A stretch of DNA of 64,000 nucleotides, taken from assembly GCA_031552185.1 (NCBI GenBank), contig JAVBMU010000031.1, positions 27,720 to 91,719 of the forward strand. The letters are read 5' to 3'. Below, in pieces: positions 10,140 to 18,009 of this stretch (position 1 is its first letter; the number at the start of each line of letters is the position of its first letter). The notes beneath the pieces were generated by a model, which saw only the letters and a list, made by a program, of their open reading frames with translations, was not told where the DNA came from and did not search any database. A program made the position numbers and the translations under genes. This DNA is from JAVBMU01 sp031552185. GTDB lineage: Bacteria; Actinomycetota; Actinomycetes; Actinomycetales; Cellulomonadaceae.

Positions 10140-12511
10140 GCCTCGAACAGCCCCAGTCCCGCCGGGCCGCCCGGGATGTCGCGCGGGACCACGCCCTGAA
10201 TTCCGTGCGCGGCCGGCTGGTGGACGTGTTGTTCGTCCTCGCCATGCTGGCGGTCGCGGCGATCCCACTGTGGCCGATCTACCAGCACTCGATGATCCTC
10301 ACGCTGGTCGGCGTCGGCCTCGGCGCCGCGACCCTCGTCGCGCTGATCGGGGCGGCCGCGACCTGGCCCTGGTACGCGATGGCGTCCGTCACCGCGCTGA
10401 CCTACGTGCTGATCGGGGTGCCGCTGGCCGTGCCCGCCGAAGCGCGGTGGGGTGTGCTGCCGACGCTCGACGGGCTGAACCGCTTGTTCGTCGGCACCAC
10501 CGGGGCGTGGAAGGAGGCGCTCACGGCCCAGGTGCCCTTCGGCACCTACCAGGCGCTCGGCGTTCCCGCGCTGGTGATGGTGTTGGGCTGCGGCGTGGCG
10601 TCGTTGAGCCTCGCGCTGCGGCTGCGCCGACCCGCGTGGGCGTTGCTCGGCCCGCTCGTCCTGCTCGCCTTCGGGATCGCCTTCGGATCCGCCCACACGC
10701 AATGGCCGATCGGCGCGGGGTTGGGCGTCTTCACGCTCGCCGTGAGCTGGGCCGCCGTGCGCTTCGGCCGCGGCCGGCCGGGGATCAGCGGGCGCCGCCG
10801 GGCCTGGGTGGTGCTGCGGCATTACGCGGCGGCCGTGGCCATCCTGGCCACCTGTGCCGCGGGGGCGACCGCGATCGTCGGCTTCGCTCCGCCCGGGACC
10901 GACCGGCACGTCCTGCGCGACGCCGTCACGCCCCCCTTCGAGCCCCGGGAATTGGTCAGCCCGCTGGTCGGGTTCCGCAATTCCGTGCTCCCGCCGGGGG
11001 CGGACACGACGCTCTTCCACGTGACCGGGTTGCCCGACGACGCCCGGATCCGGTTGGCGACGCTCGACACCTACAACGGCGTCGTGTTCTCGGTCGGCTC
11101 GGGCACCGGCTCCTCCGGATCCTTCGAACGGGTTCCGTACCGGCTCGACCCCAGGCCCGGCCGACGAGTCGAGGTCACGGTCCAGGTGGCGGAGTACGAC
11201 GACGTCTGGGTGCCCACGGTCGGGGACCTGGTCTCGATCCGGTTCGGATCCGGCTCGACCGCCGCCGATTCCTTCGTCTACAACCGGGCCACCGGCGCGG
11301 CCGCCATCCGCAGCGGGCTGGGTGCCGGCACCCGCTACACGCTCGACGCCGTCGTCGCACCGAGCCCGGACGAGCAGACCCTGGCCAAGCTCCGGCCGAG
11401 TCCGATCGGCCAACCGCCGGCGGGCGAGATCCCCCGGGAGTTGATCGACGCGGCCAAGGAGCACGCCGGGAAGTCGACCGCCCCGGGCGCCCGACTCGTC
11501 TCGCTTGCGCGGTGGTTGCGCGCCGGCTACGTGAGCCACGGCGGCGAGGACGAACCGAGCAGTCGGCCGGGGCACTCCGCGGACCGTCTCACCGAGCTCG
11601 TCACCACGTCGCCCATGCTCGGCGACGCCGAGCAATACGCACCGACGCTCGCCCTGCTGGCCCGGGAGATCGGCTTTCCATCCCGGGTGGTGCTCGGCTT
11701 CGCGCCGGCGCCCGACCGAACCGAGATCACCGGCGCGGACCTGACCGCTTGGGTGGAGGTCCGGATCGCCGACGGCGAGTGGGTCGCCGTCGACCCGAAC
11801 CCCGAGCCCCGAAAGGTGCCCGGCAACCGCGAGACCACCCCGCAGGAGATCCACCGGCCGCAGACGGTGCTGCCCCCGCCGCCGCCGCAGGAGAACGAGA
11901 CGGCGACGAGCCGTAATGACGAGACCGACGGGCCGCGCGAGGACCCCTCGGGACCCGGCTGGACGGCGAGGCTGGTCGCCGTGCTGCGCCTGGTCGGCGT
12001 CGGCCTTGGGACGATTGCGCTGCTCACGTTCCCATTGTGGATGATTGCGCTGGCCGCGGCGGGGCGGCGGTTCCGGCGCCGGCGCGCGGACCGACGCGAC
12101 GTCGTGCTCACCGGCGGCTGGAACGAGGTGCGGGACGCGATGATCGACCGCGGGTTCGGTGTTCACCCTGCGGCGACCCGGGCCGAGATCGCGAGTCTCA
12201 CGACGTCGCGGACGGTCGCGGACCTCGCCGAGCGCGCCGATGTCGCGGCCTTCGGCGGCAAGCCCCCGAGCCCGGCCGACGTCGCCGCCTACTGGGCGGA
12301 CACCAAGCAGGCGCGGCGCAGCCTCGACGCCGGCGTGCGCCGCCGCGACCGGCTGCGCACCGCGTTGTCCCTGCAGTCGCTGCGGCGGTCCAGCCGGGCG
12401 GCGCTGGCGGCCCGGGACCGCCGGCGCGCCGCCGAGCGCGCGGTGCGCGCGGAGCACGCGGAGCGGGCCGGCGCGGAGTCGCGCGAGCGAGAGCCGGCGA
12501 CGCCGAGGTAG
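10136..12511 (+). CDS. TgpA-type membrane transglutaminase-like protein, catalytic residues lost
   Basis: The start is the GTG overlapping the DUF58 stop, giving 791 residues. Six or so N-terminal membrane helices (to about residue 250) precede a large extracytoplasmic region, one more helix near 625-650, and a basic cytoplasmic tail. The transglutaminase-like core is recognisable by QYAPTLALLAREIGFPSRVV and AWVEV. The usual GxCxxF/Y nucleophile motif reads GDAEQYA, so the Cys is Ala498. The usual HAWVEV reads TAWVEV, so the His is Thr537; the Asp (D553 in VDPNP) remains. It is therefore probably a pseudoenzyme acting as a binding or scaffold module with the MoxR/DUF58 pair. The reading frame is intact and long, so it is not a decaying gene. 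Confidence 0.88.
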   Translation: MSLEQPQSRRAARDVARDHALNSVRGRLVDVLFVLAMLAVAAIPLWPIYQHSMILTLVGVGLGAATLVALIGAAATWPWYAMASVTALTYVLIGVPLAVPAEARWGVLPTLDGLNRLFVGTTGAWKEALTAQVPFGTYQALGVPALVMVLGCGVASLSLALRLRRPAWALLGPLVLLAFGIAFGSAHTQWPIGAGLGVFTLAVSWAAVRFGRGRPGISGRRRAWVVLRHYAAAVAILATCAAGATAIVGFAPPGTDRHVLRDAVTPPFEPRELVSPLVGFRNSVLPPGADTTLFHVTGLPDDARIRLATLDTYNGVVFSVGSGTGSSGSFERVPYRLDPRPGRRVEVTVQVAEYDDVWVPTVGDLVSIRFGSGSTAADSFVYNRATGAAAIRSGLGAGTRYTLDAVVAPSPDEQTLAKLRPSPIGQPPAGEIPRELIDAAKEHAGKSTAPGARLVSLARWLRAGYVSHGGEDEPSSRPGHSADRLTELVTTSPMLGDAEQYAPTLALLAREIGFPSRVVLGFAPAPDRTEITGADLTAWVEVRIADGEWVAVDPNPEPRKVPGNRETTPQEIHRPQTVLPPPPPQENETATSRNDETDGPREDPSGPGWTARLVAVLRLVGVGLGTIALLTFPLWMIALAAAGRRFRRRRADRRDVVLTGGWNEVRDAMIDRGFGVHPAATRAEIASLTTSRTVADLAERADVAAFGGKPPSPADVAAYWADTKQARRSLDAGVRRRDRLRTALSLQSLRRSSRAALAARDRRRAAERAVRAEHAERAGAESREREPATPR

Positions 12512-12550
12512 ATCCATGGCGCGGCCGCACCGGCGGGTCGGGCGCGCGAC

Positions 12551-12590
12551 GGCTCTACCTCGAGCGGCGCGGCGCTACCTCGCGCGGTAC
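12551..12590. repeat. Two 20-bp-period CTACCTCG units
   Basis: Two units, CTCTACCTCGAGCGGCG and CGCTACCTCGCGCGG, begin exactly 20 bp apart in the 157-bp gap after the transglutaminase-like gene. They resemble the units of the large arrays at 28.6-29.1 kb, which also have a 20-bp period. Just downstream GCCCGGGATCTGCC is present twice in tandem. No gene is seen in the gap. Confidence 0.5.
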
Positions 12591-12668
12591 GCCGGGCGCG
12601 CCGGCCAGCCCGGGATCTGCCTGCCCGGGATCTGCCGGCCCGCCCGTGCTGCCCGATAGGCTCCTTCC

Positions 12669-13460
12669 GTGAGCACCCCGCCGAGCCGAGTCGCGGCGTT
12701 CTTCGACCTCGACAAAACGATCATCGCCACGTCCTCCGCGGCCGCGTTCTCGCGCCCCTTCTTCGCGGGCGGGCTGCTCGGCCGGGCGGACGTGCTGCGC
12801 AGCGCCTATGCCCACCTGCTGTTCATGGCGGGCGGCGCCGACGAGGGACAGTCCGAACGGATGCGCGCCCACCTGAGTTCACTGGTCAAGGGGTGGGATG
12901 TCGACACGGTGCGCCGGATCGTCGACCAGACGCTGCACGAGTACATCGACCCGGTCGTCTACCGGGAGGCCACCGCCCTGATCGCCGACCACCACGACCA
13001 GGGGCACGACGTCGTGATCGTCTCGGCGTCCGGCGCGGAGTTGGTCGAGCCGATCGCCGCGGCGCTCGGCGCGGACCACACCATCGCCTCCCGGATGGAG
13101 ATCGTCGAGGGCCGGTACACCGGTCGGATCGACTTCTACGCGTTCGGCGCCAACAAGGCGGTGGCAATCCGCGAACTCGCGGCGGACCGGGGCTACGACC
13201 TGTCGGCGTCCTACTCGTACTCGGACTCGATCACGGACGCTCCGATGCTCGACGCCGTCGGGCACGCCTACGCGGTCAACCCGGACCGGGCGATGCGCCG
13301 ACTGGCGGCGGAGCGGGGCTGGGATCGGCTCGCCTTCCGGCACCCGACCCCGCTGAAGCGCGCACCGCGGCCCGGGCCCGTCCTGGCGGCAGTCGCGGCG
13401 GCGGTGATCGGCGCCGTCGCGATCCGGTACGCCGTCAAGGCGCGGCGCGCGCGGCGCTGA
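12669..13460 (+). CDS. HAD-IB family phosphatase with C-terminal membrane helix
   Basis: A 263-residue haloacid-dehalogenase superfamily member of subfamily IB (SerB/CicA-like). Motif I is AFFDLDKTI (two catalytic Asp), motif II is VIVSASG, and motif IV is SYSDSITDAPML. Residues ~238-255 (VLAAVAAAVIGAVAIRYAV) form a C-terminal membrane helix followed by a basic tail, suggesting inner-membrane attachment. Homologues act on phosphoserine, lysophospholipids or similar phosphomonoesters; the substrate here cannot be told. The GTG start has no good ribosome site, so the start or a leaderless transcript is uncertain. Confidence 0.85.
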   Translation: MSTPPSRVAAFFDLDKTIIATSSAAAFSRPFFAGGLLGRADVLRSAYAHLLFMAGGADEGQSERMRAHLSSLVKGWDVDTVRRIVDQTLHEYIDPVVYREATALIADHHDQGHDVVIVSASGAELVEPIAAALGADHTIASRMEIVEGRYTGRIDFYAFGANKAVAIRELAADRGYDLSASYSYSDSITDAPMLDAVGHAYAVNPDRAMRRLAAERGWDRLAFRHPTPLKRAPRPGPVLAAVAAAVIGAVAIRYAVKARRARR

Positions 13461-13658
13461 CCGGCCCCCGCCCGCCCCCGCCCTGCTGCGCGCCGAGCCA
13501 TTGCGCCGCGGGCGTTCGCCGGGTTGAATGGAGGAGATAGGACCAGCACGGACGGGCGGTACCCACGCGCGGACAGTCCACGACAGGGACTCGCTGACCG
13601 GGCTCGACCCGTTGCAGCGGCTATGTTCGAGTACGCCTGATAGCCGCCGTCCGGCGGG

Positions 13659-13696
13659 CGAAGGCGGCGCCCCCGCGCTCGGGGGCGCCGCCTTCG
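13659..13696. terminator. Perfect 17-bp hairpin between convergent genes
   Basis: Arms CGAAGGCGGCGCCCCCG and CGGGGGCGCCGCCTTCG are exact complements around a CGCT loop. It lies in the ~300-bp gap between the HAD gene (+) and the ABC permease (-) and has no strong T-run on either side, so it would serve as a bidirectional actinobacterial-type terminator. I see no gene in the rest of the gap (13461-13757). Confidence 0.85.
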
Positions 13697-13757
13697 TGTC
13701 CGCGCCGAGGGGCCGCGCCGAGGCGCCGCCGCCGCGGCACCTCGCCCCGCCGCCGCG

Positions 13758-16304
13758 CTACTCGTCCGCGACCGCCTCGAGCACCGGCAGGCGCACCGCT
13801 CGCGTCGCCGGCGCGATCGCCGCGACGGCCCCGACCAACACCGCAGCCGCAACCATGCCGGCGATGGTGGGCCACGGGATGGTGAGCGCGGTAAAGCCCT
13901 GCTCCTCGAGAATCGTGGGGAGCGTCGCCGCCAGCCCGACGCCGACCGCCAGCCCGGCAATCGCGCCCGAGACGGCGATCAGGACGGATTCGATGGTCAC
14001 CGACCCGGCGAGTTGGAGCCGGCCGAGGCCCACCGCCCGGGACAGCCCGATCTCCCGGGTCCGCTCCAGGATCGACAGGGCCAGCGTGTTCACAATGCCG
14101 ATGATCGCAATGACGATCGACAACCCGAGCAGCGCGTACAAGATGTACAGCATCTGGTTGACCTGCTTCGTCAGCGACGACGTGAACTCGTCCCGGTCCT
14201 GCACCGAGACCACCAGATAGGGCTTGACGGCGGCCGCGAGCTGCCCGCGCAGGGTCTCGGCGCTGCCCTCCTTCGCCGTCACCATGACGGTCGTGACGGC
14301 GGACAGATTCTCGGGCGCGAGTGCATCCACCACCGGCTGGGGCACGATGATCGGCACGTCGAAGGCGGGCGTGTCCACGATGGCCCCCACCCGGATCTCC
14401 TGCGGCGCCCGGCCCGGCACGGCCGGCTGGGTGAGCGTGACGACGTCGCCGATGCGCCACCCGTGCCGCTCGGCGTCGCCCCGCTTGACGAGGGCCTCGC
14501 CCGCGTCGAAAGCCGCAATGTCACCCTCGACCGGGTCGAGGGTGAGGGAATGGACGAACGCCCCCGGCGTGACCATGCCGACCGGGAGTTGCTCGTCATC
14601 GACGGCGAGGGCCGCAAAACCCATCGTGTCGACCCGGGCGACGTCGGGGGCCTTCCGGACGGCCTCGATCGCGCCGGCCGGGATCCCGTCGGTGCCCACA
14701 CCGCCCAGGATGTAGTCGCCGACCATGGAGTCGTCGACGACCGTCGCCATCGAGGTCTGGACCGAGGCCGCGAGCACCGAGGCGGCGCCCACCAGGGCCA
14801 TCCCGACCATCAGGGCGCCCGAGGTGGTCGCCGTGCGCATCGGGTTGCGGACGGCGTTGCCGCGGGCGAGCCGCCCGATCGGCCGGAACAGGGCGACGAA
14901 CGGCCACGCCAATACCCGCACCGCCGGGCCCGCGGCGGCCGGCGCGATCACGACGGCGCCCAGCAGCACCGCCACCGCCCCGATTCCGAGCAGGACCTCG
15001 TCATTGCCCACCCCGCCCAGGGCGGCACCGACCGCCGCCACGCCACCGGCCAGGAGGACCGCGCCGACCACGCCGAACCGGGCGAGCGTGCGCCGCCGCG
15101 CGGGCGGCGCCTCCCGCATCGCCTCGACGGGCGGCACCCGGGCCGCATGCCAGGCCGGCACCGCCGCCGCGGCCACCGCCACGCCGACGCCGAAGGCCAG
15201 GGCGAGCAGCACCGAGCCGACCTCGAGCGGGACGCTGCCCGCGAGCTCCATCCCGATTCCGTCGAAGATCGCGCGCAGGATCTCGATCAGCCCCAGCCCT
15301 GCGAAGACGCCGAGCGCCGCGCCCACCAGGCCGACGACGGCGGCCTGGCCGAGCACCGAGGCGAAGACCTGACTCGGCGAGGCCCCGAGCGCGCGCAGGA
15401 CCGCCGTCTCCCGCAGCCGCTGCCGGACCACCATCTGGAACGTGTTGAAGATGATGAAGGCGCCCACGAACAAGGCGATCCCGGCGAAGATCAGCAAAAA
15501 CGTCGGAATGAAGCCGAGCTGATCGGCGATCGCCTCCTTGCTCGCGGCCCGCCGCTCGGCGCCGGTGGCGACCTTGGCGTGAGCGTCGGCCGGGACGACG
15601 GCGCGGATCCGCTCGGCCAGCGCCGTCGGGTCGGTGCCCGGCGTCGCGTAGACCGAGATGGCGGGCACCAGGCCGTCGGGCGCGTACAGGCCCATGGCGG
15701 TCCGCTCGTCCAGCGCGATCGCCGTCGCGCCGGCCATCGGGGCGTCGAAGGCAAGGCTGCCGACGATGCGCTGCGTGGTCACCTCGCCGCCCAGGATCAC
15801 GGTGGCCCGGTCGCCGACCGTCAACCCGGAGCGGTCGAGCGTGGACGCCTCGAGCGCGATCTCGCCGGCCTGCGCCGGGGCGCGGCCCACCGCGACGTCG
15901 AAACCGGGATCGTCCGGCCAGGTGGCCATCGCGAAATTCGGCGCGCCGTTCCCGCTCGTGACGGCCGTGCCGTCCGCGCCGACGAGGATCATCGGCCCCG
16001 AGACGTCCGGCAGCGCCCGATCGATTCCGGGCACCCGCGCCAGCCGCTTGGTCAGGTCCGCGGGGATCAGTGACGGGCTGGTCTCGCCCAGCAGGTCCGA
16101 CGCCGAGTCGGATTCGCCGGCGCCCTGGACGTAGACATCCGCGACCAGCGACTTGTCCACGATCTCGTCGAAGGTGGCGCCCAGCATGGTGCGCAGGGAG
16201 AAGGTCCCGGAGACGAAGGCGATGCCGAGCACGACCGCCAGGACGGACAGCACGAATCTGATCGGATGGCGGCGCACACCCCGCCAGGTGACGCGGCCCA
16301 TCAC
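13758..16304 (-). CDS. ABC transporter permease, MacB/FtsX type (duplicated)
   Basis: An 848-residue permease with the architecture of actinobacterial MacB-like exporters. One N-terminal helix is followed by a large extracytoplasmic MacB-periplasmic-core domain, an FtsX block of membrane helices (about 265-470), a second extracytoplasmic domain and a second FtsX block near the C-terminus (MLYILYALLGLSIVIAIIGI, then two further helices). The conserved FtsX cytoplasmic segment RETAVLRALGAS is visible, and a second copy reads REIGLSRAVGLG. The start overlaps the ATPase stop (ATGA). Such systems move peptides, lipids or antibiotics outward or perform mechanotransmission; the substrate is not deducible. 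Confidence 0.93.
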   Translation of the reverse strand: MMGRVTWRGVRRHPIRFVLSVLAVVLGIAFVSGTFSLRTMLGATFDEIVDKSLVADVYVQGAGESDSASDLLGETSPSLIPADLTKRLARVPGIDRALPDVSGPMILVGADGTAVTSGNGAPNFAMATWPDDPGFDVAVGRAPAQAGEIALEASTLDRSGLTVGDRATVILGGEVTTQRIVGSLAFDAPMAGATAIALDERTAMGLYAPDGLVPAISVYATPGTDPTALAERIRAVVPADAHAKVATGAERRAASKEAIADQLGFIPTFLLIFAGIALFVGAFIIFNTFQMVVRQRLRETAVLRALGASPSQVFASVLGQAAVVGLVGAALGVFAGLGLIEILRAIFDGIGMELAGSVPLEVGSVLLALAFGVGVAVAAAAVPAWHAARVPPVEAMREAPPARRRTLARFGVVGAVLLAGGVAAVGAALGGVGNDEVLLGIGAVAVLLGAVVIAPAAAGPAVRVLAWPFVALFRPIGRLARGNAVRNPMRTATTSGALMVGMALVGAASVLAASVQTSMATVVDDSMVGDYILGGVGTDGIPAGAIEAVRKAPDVARVDTMGFAALAVDDEQLPVGMVTPGAFVHSLTLDPVEGDIAAFDAGEALVKRGDAERHGWRIGDVVTLTQPAVPGRAPQEIRVGAIVDTPAFDVPIIVPQPVVDALAPENLSAVTTVMVTAKEGSAETLRGQLAAAVKPYLVVSVQDRDEFTSSLTKQVNQMLYILYALLGLSIVIAIIGIVNTLALSILERTREIGLSRAVGLGRLQLAGSVTIESVLIAVSGAIAGLAVGVGLAATLPTILEEQGFTALTIPWPTIAGMVAAAVLVGAVAAIAPATRAVRLPVLEAVADE

Positions 16305-17134
16305 CGCGCCCCGGCCGTCGCCGCCACGACCGGCCGCAGCTGCGCCATCGGACGGCGCAACGCATCGATCACGCTGTCCGGCGTCGGGCTGCGCAATTCG
16401 CCCCGCACCTTCCCGTCGTGCAGGAACAGCACCCGATCCGCGAAGGAAGCGGCCGTCGGGTCATGAGTCACCATCACGATCGACTGGCCCAGGGTGTCGA
16501 CCGACGAGCGCAGGAAGCCCAGCACCTCCGCCGAGGCCACCGAGTCCAGGTTTCCGGTCGGTTCGTCCGCGAAGACGATCGCCGGCCTGGCGATCAGCGC
16601 CCGCGCGCACGCCACCCGCTGCTGCTGCCCGCCGGACAGCTCGGCCGGCCGGTGGTGCAGCCGGTTCGTCAATCCCACCGCGCCGACGACGGCGTCGAAC
16701 CAGGCCGGATCGACCTTGGTGCGGGCGATGTCCAGCGGCAGGGTGATGTTCTCCCGGGCATTCAGCGTCGGGATCAGATTGAAGGCCTGGAAGACGAATC
16801 CGAGCCGGGTCCGCCGTAGCTTGGTCAACTCGCGCTCGCTCAGCCGGCCGATCGGCTCGCCGTCGACCACCACCTCCCCCGAAGTCGGCCGATCGAGCCC
16901 CGCCAGGCAGTGCATCAACGTCGACTTGCCCGAGCCGGAGGGGCCCATGATCGCGGTCAACTCGCCCCGGGCGATGTCGACGTCGATCCCGTCGAGGGCG
17001 CGCACGGCGGTCGACCCCTTGCCGTAGACCTTCGTCAGTTCCCGGGTCCGGGCAATCGCCGCGGATTCCCCCGGCGGCTGCGACCCGGCCGGTGAGAGCG
17101 CGGGCGACCCCGCCGGCGACATCGCGTGTGACAT
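16301..17134 (-). CDS. ABC transporter ATP-binding protein, MacB/LolD type
   Basis: The ATG is placed where a GAGGAG ribosome site stands 8-12 nt upstream, giving 277 residues; the longer open frame to 17356 is not needed. Walker A is GPSGSGKST, the signature ELSGGQQQRVACARAL, Walker B AIVFADEPTGNLDS, and the switch His is in MVTHDPTAA. The N-terminal ~30 residues are a Ser/Pro/Ala linker. It pairs with the downstream permease through an ATGA overlap, forming a complete two-gene exporter. Confidence 0.95.
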   Translation of the reverse strand: MSHAMSPAGSPALSPAGSQPPGESAAIARTRELTKVYGKGSTAVRALDGIDVDIARGELTAIMGPSGSGKSTLMHCLAGLDRPTSGEVVVDGEPIGRLSERELTKLRRTRLGFVFQAFNLIPTLNARENITLPLDIARTKVDPAWFDAVVGAVGLTNRLHHRPAELSGGQQQRVACARALIARPAIVFADEPTGNLDSVASAEVLGFLRSSVDTLGQSIVMVTHDPTAASFADRVLFLHDGKVRGELRSPTPDSVIDALRRPMAQLRPVVAATAGAR

Positions 17135-17303
17135 GACAGATCCAATCTCCTCGGGACGCGCGAGGGAGCGCGTCGGTGGTTCTACCCTTCCGCGCCGAGC
17201 ACCCGCCGTACATCCGGGAATCCCCTGGTCCGGGGTAGGGAAACCCCCCTGAATCCGGCCCGGGTTCGCCCCGCGCCGCCCCCGGGCCGGCACGCTATTC
17301 CTC
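17135..17303. promoter_or_regulatory. Divergent promoter region, ABC exporter / gluconokinase
   Basis: 169 bp between divergent starts. On the plus strand TATTCC lies five bases before the gluconokinase ATG, which has no ribosome site, so a leaderless transcript is likely. Near the middle are GGGAATCCCC and TAGGGAAACCCCCC, short palindromic G/C runs that could hold an operator. No ORF is convincing here. Confidence 0.4.
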
Positions 17304-17894
17304 ATGACCGGGACCATGCCGGGCGCCGGGACCGGAGCCGGTGCCGACGCGCACATCCGTCCGCCCCGCGAACGCCCGGATCACATCGTCGTCATGGGCG
17401 TCAGCGGCTGCGGCAAGTCCACGGTGGCCGCGGACCTCGCCCGACGGACCGGCCGCCGGTTCCTGGAGGGCGACATGCTGCATCCCGAGGCCAACCGCCG
17501 CGCGATGGCGGCCGGGATCGCGCTCACCGACGCCGACCGCGCCCCCTGGCTGGCAGCCATCGTGGCCGAACTCGATGCCCGGCACGGGGCCGGCGAACGG
17601 ACCGCGCTGAGTTGCTCGGCCCTGCGGCGGGCCTACCGGGACACCCTGCGCGGCGCCGCCGGGCGCCTGCTGTTTATCCACCTGGTCGTGCCCCCGGCCG
17701 AACTGGCCCGTCGGCTGGCCCACCGGTCGGGGCATTTCATGCCGGCCGGCCTGCTGGCCTCGCAATTGGCCGCGCTCGAGCCGCTCGACGCCGACGAACT
17801 CGGCCTGGCCCTGGACGCAACGCGTCCACCCGCCGACCTCGTGGCGGCGATTCGCCGCGCCGCTGGCGAGTTCGGCCGAAACGAGGGAAACTGA
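17304..17894 (+). CDS. gntK: Gluconokinase
   Basis: Phosphorylates D-gluconate to 6-phosphogluconate, feeding the pentose-phosphate pathway. The 196-residue protein has the P-loop GVSGCGKST (about residues 32-40), the substrate-binding segment FLEGDMLHPEANRRAMAAGI, LTDADRAPWL and SCSALRRAYRD, all diagnostic for the GntK family. The length is close to the usual 165-180 plus a short N-terminal extension. There is no adjacent gluconate permease or regulator, so it stands alone between the ABC exporter and acetyl-CoA synthetase. Confidence 0.93.
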   Translation: MTGTMPGAGTGAGADAHIRPPRERPDHIVVMGVSGCGKSTVAADLARRTGRRFLEGDMLHPEANRRAMAAGIALTDADRAPWLAAIVAELDARHGAGERTALSCSALRRAYRDTLRGAAGRLLFIHLVVPPAELARRLAHRSGHFMPAGLLASQLAALEPLDADELGLALDATRPPADLVAAIRRAAGEFGRNEGN

Positions 17895-18009
17895 CCCGCC
17901 AAAGCCGGGTCCGGCGGACGTTGGCCTACACTCAATGAGTCGTAGGTCACAGTCCGGGCGGCCAAAGGCCCACCGGACGGTATCAGTGTCGATGCGAAGC
18001 GAGGCAAAT
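17895..18009 (+). promoter_or_regulatory. Leader and likely promoter of the acetyl-CoA synthetase gene
   Basis: A TACACT -10-like box at 17927-17932 precedes a leader with a hairpin (GTCCGG, GGCC/AAA/GGCC inside, CCGGAC) at about 17952-17978. AGCGAGG near 18000 is the ribosome site that decides the ATG at 18010. No good -35 is seen. Confidence 0.4.

Noticed and set aside
13528..14220. 230-residue plus-strand ORF after the HAD gene
   Set aside because: Runs through the terminator and antisense to the ABC permease; no recognisable protein.
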